Positions 1-4,492 of a DNA stretch of 8,517 nt are shown piece by piece. Positions within the stretch are counted from its first letter, which is position 1. Every line of letters begins with the position of its first letter. Source of the stretch: RUG11198 sp036342255 (lineage in GTDB: Bacteria; Bacillota_I; Bacilli_A; RF39; UBA660); the NCBI GenBank assembly GCA_036342255.1, contig JAZAUS010000030.1, forward strand, positions 1 to 8,517, written 5' to 3'. The position numbers and the translations under genes are program-made. Below the pieces are notes generated by a model, which was given only the letters and a program-made list of their open reading frames with translations, ran no database searches and was not told the origin of the DNA.

Positions 1-938
1 ATATATTCATCACATATTCCAAATTGAAGATTATATGCAGGTAGTAATTGATCATTACCCATATAATCTCTTTTAATTCTCATAAAAGTAGCATCTTTAT
101 CAGTTTTAGAGTAACTATTACGTTTATCTCCGCATGTTTCTATTTTAATAGCATATTCCTTTAATTTATCTAAATATTCTAACAACAACTGATAATATCT
201 TTGATAATTAGTCTTTCTATGTCCTTTTCCTGATTTAAAAGCAGATTCATCAATTTTAAATCTTTTCTTAAAATCAATAATGATTGATTCTAAATAATCA
301 ATAGAATACTCTTCTCTAAAATCATATCTATAGCATTCGTAGCATAACAATTCGCTATTAATCTTTTCTAATAGTGTAGTTATTTTAGTATATAATCTTA
401 ATCTTGATGTTAAACAAGCATTTTTCCATACCCAAGAATATTTATTCGCATTAGCTTCCATCTTAGTGCCATCAATATAAATATGTTCTAAATCCACTTT
501 ATCTTTTTCAAATATATAACTATTAATTTCACAAAAGATATCTTCAATATTTTCTTTTAAATAATTATTCTGAAAATTACAAATAGTCATATGAGATGGA
601 AATGAATCTTCATTTCTCAATAACCATCTAAATCTAATATCATTGACACATAATCTTTCAAGCTTACGTGTTGATATATTTCCATTTATCATATATCCAA
701 ATAAGACTACCTTTAACATAGTGACTAAATTAAATCCGATACGACCTCTAGGGTCTTTAATATCAGATTTTAAGTATTTTTCTAAATTACAACCTTTCGT
801 TACTTCGTCAAATGTATAAATTGGATCATCAAAACTTATAGAAGTTTCTAAATCTAGTGGTAATCTTAATTGAATTGGTGTAAAATATTCATTGGTTGGA
901 TGAGTATTTTTTAAGTTTGAATTCACTAAGTTTTCCAT
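1..938 (-). CDS. IS1182-family transposase, N-terminal part (runs off left edge)
   Basis: DDE transposase of an insertion sequence; 312 codons are open here and the C-terminal part lies outside the window. Family members are usually around 450-550 residues, so about 60% is present. The N-terminal region (about residues 20-60, with QLRLPLDLE) is followed by a DUF772-type helical domain (about 65-145, including FGYMINGNISTRKLE and SFPSHMTICNF). The hallmark YIDGTKMEANANKYSWVWK begins at residue 154 and supplies the first catalytic Asp (D156). SKTDKDATFM (277-286) and PAYNLQFG (300-307) lead toward the second Asp, which is off the edge. No frameshift or internal stop is seen, so this part looks intact. 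The ATG at 938-936 has no Shine-Dalgarno sequence; a TATAAT box sits six bases upstream, so the message may be leaderless. The next in-frame ATG is codon 74, inside the conserved domain, so 938 is the best start. The family call is firm; activity is unknown. Confidence 0.9.
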   Translation of the reverse strand, partial: MENLVNSNLKNTHPTNEYFTPIQLRLPLDLETSISFDDPIYTFDEVTKGCNLEKYLKSDIKDPRGRIGFNLVTMLKVVLFGYMINGNISTRKLERLCVNDIRFRWLLRNEDSFPSHMTICNFQNNYLKENIEDIFCEINSYIFEKDKVDLEHIYIDGTKMEANANKYSWVWKNACLTSRLRLYTKITTLLEKINSELLCYECYRYDFREEYSIDYLESIIIDFKKRFKIDESAFKSGKGHRKTNYQRYYQLLLEYLDKLKEYAIKIETCGDKRNSYSKTDKDATFMRIKRDYMGNDQLLPAYNLQFGICDEY

Positions 939-944
939 ACTTAA

Positions 945-953
945 ATTATACCA
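945..953 (-). promoter_or_regulatory. Extended -10 promoter immediately before transposase ATG
   Basis: On the minus strand TGGTATAAT is read, a TGn extension plus a perfect -10 hexamer (TATAAT at 950-945). No convincing -35 lies 16-18 bp upstream, which is tolerable for an extended -10. The expected transcription start about 7 nt downstream falls at or next to the A of the transposase ATG (938). This implies a leaderless mRNA or very weak translation, which would fit a self-limiting transposase. Confidence 0.5.
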
Positions 954-1005
954 AAAAAAATAGGTTCATTCCCAGATTTCACTCTAGGTTTGAACCTATT
1001 TTTTT
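953..1005 (-). terminator. Strong intrinsic terminator after the aquaporin gene, next to the IS
   Basis: A long inverted repeat: an A-run plus TAGGTTCA (953-968) pairs with TGAACCTA plus a T-run (991-1005). A second inner stem, CCCAGA (971-976) with TCTAGG (983-988), is separated from it by a symmetric TT/TT internal loop. In the minus RNA the inner stem closes completely with one G-U pair; in the plus RNA the same position is an A-C clash, so minus is the better-folded direction. It is followed by a U-run, 46 nt after the aquaporin stop. It ends just before the transposase -10 box, so it would also shield the transposase from aquaporin read-through. The A-run on the other side could make it bidirectional. 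Confidence 0.75.
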
Positions 1006-1050
1006 ATTTTTTACAGAACTGTTATTTTTTTACAGCCTCAATTTCATTAA

Positions 1051-1806
1051 TTATTCATTATCTTCTTCTTTAGATTCTTCAGATGCTTCATCATCTTTCT
1101 TATTTAAAAGATTATAAACTAATGCAGCAAGTGCACCACCAGCAAGTGGAGCTAAAATGAAAATCCATACATGCTTTAATGCATTAGCATTACCTGAGAA
1201 GAATAAATCAGCGAATGCTGTTGCAATACTTCTTGCAGGGTTTACTGATGTACCAGTGAATGCAATACCGATTAAATGTACTAAAGTTAAAGTAAAGCCA
1301 ATAATTAAACCAGCATACTTAGAAACCTTAGAATTCTTTGCAGTAACATTTAAAATTACATAAACAAATACAAATGTTAAAATAACTTCAAATAATATTG
1401 CACCAAGAATTGGACCGAACTTTAATTCCTTACCAAATGTGAAGTTAGAACCAGCATCAACAAAGAATGCCTTTGTAGCTTCAGCAGCATCATTTCTAGA
1501 CATTGCAATAATAGCAAATAATACTACTGCACCTAAAAGACCACCAACAATTTGTGCACATACATATACTAAGAATTCCTTTAATGACATTCTCTTAGTA
1601 ATAAGACATGCAATAGAAACTGCAGGATTAATATGGCAACCTGAAATCTTACCAATTGAGAATGCCATAGCAACAATAACTAAGCCGAATGCAAGTGCAG
1701 TTGCAACTAAATCACCCTGACTAATAATAGCTGTACCTACCGCAAAGAAAACTAATACGAAAGTACCAAGGCATTCAGCAATAGCCTTTTTAATTAAATT
1801 ATTCAT
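1051..1806 (-). CDS. aqpZ: Aquaporin, water-selective AqpZ type (MIP family)
   Basis: Integral membrane channel for passive water flow. The 251 residues form the usual six-helix, two-half-helix MIP fold, with both NPA boxes intact: GCHINPAV (N60-P61-A62) and GTSVNPARS (N189-P190-A191). The aromatic/Arg selectivity filter can be read by comparison with E. coli AqpZ (F43, H174, T183, R189): F40 in ALAFGL, H177 in TLVHLIGI, T186, and R192 after NPA. This is the narrow water-only filter; glycerol facilitators usually have W, G, F/Y, R. The start is set by AGGAGG at 1823-1818, 11 nt before the ATG. Odd feature: the last 16 residues are highly charged and mostly acidic (KKDDEASEESKEEDNE), an unusual cytoplasmic tail that may be regulatory or just solubilising. 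It is divergent from the DUF1275 gene. Water specificity is inferred from the filter, not tested. Confidence 0.95.
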   Translation of the reverse strand: MNNLIKKAIAECLGTFVLVFFAVGTAIISQGDLVATALAFGLVIVAMAFSIGKISGCHINPAVSIACLITKRMSLKEFLVYVCAQIVGGLLGAVVLFAIIAMSRNDAAEATKAFFVDAGSNFTFGKELKFGPILGAILFEVILTFVFVYVILNVTAKNSKVSKYAGLIIGFTLTLVHLIGIAFTGTSVNPARSIATAFADLFFSGNANALKHVWIFILAPLAGGALAALVYNLLNKKDDEASEESKEEDNE

Positions 1807-1817
1807 TTTCTCTTCTT

Positions 1818-1855
1818 CCTCCTAATAATAGAATAATTACAATATTATTTTATCA
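1818..1855 (-). promoter_or_regulatory. Aquaporin extended -10 and ribosome binding site
   Basis: The minus strand carries TGATAAAAT at 1855-1847, a TGn extension with TAAAAT (5/6 to consensus), and no good -35. The predicted start is near 1840, giving a leader of about 34 nt. That leader contains AGGAGG (1823-1818), the strongest ribosome binding site in the window. The RBS is clear; the promoter is a reasonable guess. Confidence 0.5.
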
Positions 1856-1900
1856 CTTTTTGGAAAAAGCGTATAGTTTTTTACACTTTTTAAGGCCCAT

Positions 1901-1935
1901 ATTACTAAAAACATTACAGTAATGCCATTACTGTA
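1901..1935. promoter_or_regulatory. Compound palindromic operator-like site between aqpZ and the DUF1275 gene
   Basis: Two overlapping perfect palindromes are seen. ATTAC-A-GTAAT covers 1913-1923. A larger one has arms TACAGTAATG (1915-1924) and CATTACTGTA (1926-1935) around a single C. A further direct ATTAC half-site is at 1901-1905, so ATTAC occurs at 1901, 1913 and 1927, and GTAAT at 1919. The site lies about 42 bp upstream of the DUF1275 -10 and about 60 bp upstream of the aquaporin -10. It is not followed by a clean U-run, so it reads as a DNA site for a dimeric regulator rather than a terminator. The regulator is unknown. Confidence 0.55.
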
Positions 1936-1976
1936 GACTTTTATTTATTAAAGGTCTTTTAAAAAAATTATTATTT

Positions 1977-2017
1977 TGTTAGAATATATATGTTTATATA
2001 TTCTCATTATAAGAAGG
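1977..2017 (+). promoter_or_regulatory. Extended -10 promoter and start-deciding RBS of the DUF1275 gene
   Basis: TGTTAGAAT at 1977-1985 is a TGn extension with TAGAAT; the -35 region is only A/T-rich. The predicted start is near 1992. AAGAAGG at 2011-2017 is a ribosome binding site 8 nt before the ATG at 2026. An in-frame ATG at 1990 would lie at or before the transcript start and has no RBS, so 2026 is preferred. Confidence 0.5.
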
Positions 2018-2025
2018 TTTTAGAT

Positions 2026-2718
2026 ATGAGTAAAAGATTATTGTTATTATGGATGTGTATCCTAACATGCCTTGCTGGTGCAGTTAATGCAATTTCAATT
2101 TTCGGTTATAATGGAACAACAGTTTCACATTTAACTGGTTTAGTATCTAAGGTTGCAATTAATATTACTAATGGTAGCCTTGAGGGTGTTTGGGAAGTAT
2201 TAAGAGTAATATTATTGTTCTTCTTAGGTGCAATAATATCAGGCTTTGTTACAGGAGAGCGTGCATTCTATTTACACAAAAGATATGGATTCATTATTCT
2301 TGCAGTAGGTATATTATTAATAGTTCCATATTTTTTACCAATAAAATATGGTGTATTAGTATTTGCACTTGCAATGGGCTTACAAAATGGTATGGTTGTA
2401 TCATTTAGAGGTGTCGTTGTAAGAATGACACACATGTCAGGTAATATTACAGACCTAGGTGTATTTATCGGATATAAGCTTAGAGGAAATAAAAATGAAA
2501 AAGCAATTACAGGTATAATACCTCTTTTAGCTATCCTAAGCTTTATAATTGGTGGTATTATAGGAGTACTATTATATAGCAATATACATAATGTTGTATT
2601 CTTTGTTACATCAGCTATTTATATTATTCTTGCAGTAGTATATTTCATATTAAGAAATTTATGTAACGATAAAGACTTTAATGGAATACCTGATCATTTA
2701 GAAAAAGAAGATAAATAA
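2026..2718 (+). CDS. DUF1275 (YoaK-family) membrane protein with an EF-hand-like tail
   Basis: Polytopic inner-membrane protein of 230 residues, likely six helices; DUF1275 members are widespread and have no settled biochemical role. The family signature is present in two similar halves. AGAVNAISIFGYNG...SHLTG covers residues 18-38, and ALAMGLQNGMVVSFRGVVVR followed by THMSGNITDLG covers 115-145. The repeated S/T-H-L/M-T/S-G motif recalls an internal duplication. The charged loop KLRGNKNEK (151-159) is probably cytoplasmic. Odd feature: after the last helix the tail reads DKDFNGIPDHLE (215-226), matching a 12-residue EF-hand/thrombospondin-3 style calcium loop with acidic or Asn residues at positions 1, 3, 5, 9 and 12 and Gly at 6. 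Start 2026 is chosen because AAGAAGG precedes it; the ATG at 1990 would add 12 residues over the RBS. It is divergent from aqpZ and may share control through the palindrome. The family is confident; function is unknown. Confidence 0.9.
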   Translation: MSKRLLLLWMCILTCLAGAVNAISIFGYNGTTVSHLTGLVSKVAINITNGSLEGVWEVLRVILLFFLGAIISGFVTGERAFYLHKRYGFIILAVGILLIVPYFLPIKYGVLVFALAMGLQNGMVVSFRGVVVRMTHMSGNITDLGVFIGYKLRGNKNEKAITGIIPLLAILSFIIGGIIGVLLYSNIHNVVFFVTSAIYIILAVVYFILRNLCNDKDFNGIPDHLEKEDK

Positions 2719-2732
2719 TTACATTAAACAAC

Positions 2733-2764
2733 AAAAGGACAGATTCACTCGAACCTGTCCTTTT
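2733..2764. terminator. Hairpin terminator after the DUF1275 gene, probably bidirectional
   Basis: AAAAGGACAG (2733-2742) pairs with CTGTCCTTTT (2755-2764), and the inner TTC/GAA closes an ACTC loop. It begins 15 nt after the DUF1275 stop and is followed by a T-rich stretch, so it should end that transcript. The only imperfect pair (2743 with 2754) is an A-C mismatch in plus RNA but a G-U pair in minus RNA. It therefore folds as an unbroken 14-bp stem when transcribed leftward and may also end the candidate small RNA to its right. Confidence 0.8.
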
Positions 2765-2772
2765 CATTTTTT

Positions 2773-2877
2773 AAAAAGGCAAAAGGGTCCATTCGGACCC
2801 CTTTTCTACCATTATTGGCTTGGCCATTTCGGGCTTATGGCGAACCTAATAAGAACCATTCGATTCTCTTTTTTGTT
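2773..2877 (-). ncRNA. Candidate structured small RNA (three hairpins, last one terminator-like)
   Basis: No protein gene lies in 2719-3030, yet 2778-2868 is about 47% G+C by hand count, far above its surroundings. Read leftward, three hairpins follow one another. First, GAATC (2866-2862) pairs with GGTTC. Second, a larger one over 2850-2811 has ATTA/TAAT, GGTT/AGCC and GCCAT/ATGGC stems closing a 9-nt AAGCCCGAA loop. Third, GGGGTCC pairs with GGACCC (2801-2785) with A/T flanks, then GCC and a U-run. Each loop carries CGAATGG or CGAAATGG. The non-Watson-Crick positions are G-U in the minus RNA but A-C in the plus RNA, which favours the minus strand as the transcribed one. An extended -10 box lies just upstream. 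It matches no RNA family I can name. The alternative is a tandem set of plus-strand terminators after the DUF1275 gene. Confidence 0.4.
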
Positions 2878-2883
2878 TCTTTT

Positions 2884-2892
2884 ATTATAACA
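2884..2892 (-). promoter_or_regulatory. Extended -10 promoter for the candidate small RNA
   Basis: The minus strand reads TGTTATAAT (2892-2884), a perfect -10 with TGn extension. There is no good -35 (TCTTTA at 17 bp), but the upstream DNA is almost pure A/T with a phased repeat. No open reading frame begins downstream on this strand before the transposase region, so if used it would make the small RNA at about 2877. Confidence 0.45.
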
Positions 2893-2894
2893 CA

Positions 2895-2929
2895 ATTTAT
2901 ATATTTTAAAGATACTATTTATATATTTT
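2895..2929. repeat. 22-bp-phased A/T direct repeat upstream of the small-RNA promoter
   Basis: ATTTATATATTTT occurs at 2895-2907 and again at 2917-2929, a 22-bp period (about two helical turns). It sits directly upstream of the minus-strand TATAAT and could act like an UP element or a bend. Chance is possible in DNA this A/T-rich. The rest of the gap up to 2975 shows nothing else I can name. Confidence 0.4.
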
Positions 2930-2979
2930 TTTCTTAGTTCACAAGGAATCCAACTATAACTATATATTAAATAGTAAAA

Positions 2980-3008
2980 AAAGACAGATTTGTTTTTAAT
3001 CTGTCTTT
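2980..3008 (-). terminator. Intrinsic terminator of lipoprotein A
   Basis: Perfect 11-bp stem AAAGACAGATT (minus 3008-2998) with AATCTGTCTTT (2990-2980), a 7-nt loop, and a U-run in the minus RNA ending near 2976. It lies 22 nt after the stop codon of the 3031-4365 gene. An A-rich flank makes it look bidirectional, but no plus-strand gene enters it. Confidence 0.85.
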
Positions 3009-3030
3009 CTTGCTTTTATTATTTTTTATA

Positions 3031-4365
3031 TTATTCTACCTTACTAAAATTATATTCAGTTAAGAAATTATTATTTTTACATTTATTAATAAATTCATTT
3101 TTCTTATTATTAATTTCATCCTTAGATATATCTAGTAAAGATACTTCTAAATGAATTTCATTAGTTTGCTTTCTATTGCTTGTCTTACCGATTAAGTCTA
3201 GTTCTTCTAATACTTCTTTATCATAATATGCATTATCTTCTGTATATAATAAATCATCTTTATATATATCTACTTGATCATATTTATAATATGCATAACC
3301 TAAATAGTAATAATCATTTATTTTTGCAATATTATTATAATCTAACCATACCTCATTATATACATATGAGCCTTCATATAAATCAACTAGTTTTTCAAAT
3401 TCTGTTTGCTCATAGAATGATATTAAATTATTACTAGTATTAATTTTATTTTTAATAACTAAATACTTATCAGTTAATTCAAAGCTTAATTCATGATAAT
3501 TTTTTAAATAATCAGGTATAATATCATCATCTATTATAGTTGCAGCAGGCTGAATATTACCATAATTTACGTCTGTTGCAAGAGTAGTACAAGATGGAAT
3601 ATTGTTTGTTCTAAATACAATATTCTTTGAAGATGATTTATATGTTGAATACATTAAATCCTGATAGTTTCCTTCTTCATCATAAGCATTAAAATCACTA
3701 GTAAAGTATGTAGCCTTATGGTCTTTTGAAATATCTACTATAGGATCATTATTACCATATAATTTATATGCATTATCAAGTGATGTTGTTGCAATCTCAA
3801 TTGAACCACCATCATTAATACTACCTGTATGATTTATATATAATCCTTGATCCTTATCTAAAACATTCTTTTTTTCTTCTACTTTACCAGTTACTAGGTC
3901 GTAACAGTCATTTAATATACGAGTTTGATCTCCTATACTAAATAAACTATCTTCTCCATATTCATATATTTTTTCATTTATAGTGCGACTAGAATATAAA
4001 TTAACTTTCCCTTTAGTATATTTATCATAATTAAAGTCAACACTGCCTTTATCATCCTTTACTGCTTCAAAGCAAACTGTATTAGTAGATTCTCTTGCAG
4101 TAGATGTTTCATATTCTTCCTTATATGGAAGATATCCATTATCATTTCTTACAACACCAAATTGTAGACTTTCTAATTTAGAAATCATTTCTTGATATGT
4201 ATCAGTCTTTTTAATAGTAACATCTTCGTTTTTGTTATTTTTAAAAGTAATTGAATCTACACTACTTCCCTTATCTATTGTTGTTGAAGAATTACTTCCT
4301 CCACATGATGCAAGACTAAGCGCACTTAGAGCTAAAACTGTTAAACCTAAAATCCTTTTTTTCAT
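3031..4365 (-). CDS. Predicted lipoprotein of unknown function (paralog A)
   Basis: 444 residues with a typical lipoprotein signal: MKKR, a hydrophobic stretch, then lipobox L18-A19-S20-C21; a Gly/Ser/Thr linker runs to about residue 34. It should be lipid-anchored on the outside of the membrane. I do not recognise the mature domain. It is a full-length paralog of the 6980-8317 protein. Shared blocks include VDSITFKN (36-43), DTYxEMISKL (55-64), DQGLY plus GGSIEIATTS (172-195), DHKATYF (215-221), YHELSFELTDKYLVIKNKIN (290-309), EVWLDYNNI (338-346), AYYKYDQV (358-365) and KNNNFLTEYNF (430-440). These suggest an N-terminal region, a variable middle and a well-conserved C-terminal half rich in Tyr and Asp. 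The start is supported by GGGAG 9 nt upstream and by an excellent promoter. It is flanked by its own promoter and terminator, so it is probably monocistronic. Confidence 0.85.
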   Translation of the reverse strand: MKKRILGLTVLALSALSLASCGGSNSSTTIDKGSSVDSITFKNNKNEDVTIKKTDTYQEMISKLESLQFGVVRNDNGYLPYKEEYETSTARESTNTVCFEAVKDDKGSVDFNYDKYTKGKVNLYSSRTINEKIYEYGEDSLFSIGDQTRILNDCYDLVTGKVEEKKNVLDKDQGLYINHTGSINDGGSIEIATTSLDNAYKLYGNNDPIVDISKDHKATYFTSDFNAYDEEGNYQDLMYSTYKSSSKNIVFRTNNIPSCTTLATDVNYGNIQPAATIIDDDIIPDYLKNYHELSFELTDKYLVIKNKINTSNNLISFYEQTEFEKLVDLYEGSYVYNEVWLDYNNIAKINDYYYLGYAYYKYDQVDIYKDDLLYTEDNAYYDKEVLEELDLIGKTSNRKQTNEIHLEVSLLDISKDEINNKKNEFINKCKNNNFLTEYNFSKVE

Positions 4366-4397
4366 TTCTTATTACTCCCTTTTATATATTTTTTTAT

Positions 4398-4416
4398 AAA
4401 ATGTAAAATACATTTT
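4398..4416. promoter_or_regulatory. Operator-like inverted repeat at the start of lipoprotein A's transcript
   Basis: AAAATGTA (4398-4405) and TACATTTT (4409-4416) are perfect 8-bp arms around AAA. The site lies just downstream of the -10 box and covers the predicted transcription start near 4411, a classic place for a repressor. The same site is not seen before paralog B. A weak RNA hairpin in the leader is the other reading. Confidence 0.45.
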
Positions 4417-4417
4417 T

Positions 4418-4446
4418 ATTATAATCATTTTTAGACTTTATTTCAA
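4418..4446 (-). promoter_or_regulatory. Sigma-A type promoter of lipoprotein A
   Basis: On the minus strand, -35 TTGAAA (4446-4441), a 17-bp spacer and a perfect -10 TATAAT (4423-4418). It gives a leader of about 45 nt ending in GGGAG (4379-4375) 9 nt before the ATG. This is one of the two best complete promoters in the window and implies substantial expression. Confidence 0.8.
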
Positions 4447-4462
4447 TATTTATACGAAAAGT

Positions 4463-4488
4463 AAAAAGGTATCAATCGATACCTTTTT
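4463..4488 (-). terminator. Intrinsic terminator of the DUF6273 lipoprotein gene
   Basis: Perfect 11-bp stem AAAAAGGTATC / GATACCTTTTT around a 4-nt loop, starting only 4 nt after the stop codon. The symmetric A and T runs make it bidirectional in form. It separates the DUF6273 gene from the promoter of lipoprotein A. Confidence 0.85.
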
Positions 4489-4492
4489 ATAA

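Noticed and set aside
939..1050. Terminal inverted repeat and target duplication of the IS1182 element
   Set aside because: The other end is outside the window, so neither terminal repeat nor duplication can be confirmed; CTGTAAAAAA-type direct repeats at 1003-1036 are too simple to trust.
896..1117. Plus-strand open frame over the transposase start and aquaporin end
   Set aside because: It is antisense to two real genes and crosses a terminator hairpin; its composition is a low-complexity Phe/Leu/Ser translation with no RBS.
1880..1990. Possible riboswitch in the leader of the DUF1275 gene
   Set aside because: No known riboswitch core (purine, preQ1, fluoride, guanidine, T-box) is recognisable, and the palindrome lies upstream of the likely transcription start.
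1990..2025. Upstream in-frame ATG of the DUF1275 gene
   Set aside because: It has no RBS, lies at the predicted transcript start, and its extra 12 codons cover the AAGAAGG site that serves the ATG at 2026.
2719..2880. T-box or SRP/6S-like RNA in the hairpin island
   Set aside because: No T-box AGGGTGG-type bulge, no SRP tetraloop with its A-rich bulge, and no 6S-like single large bubble is present, so I left the RNA unnamed.
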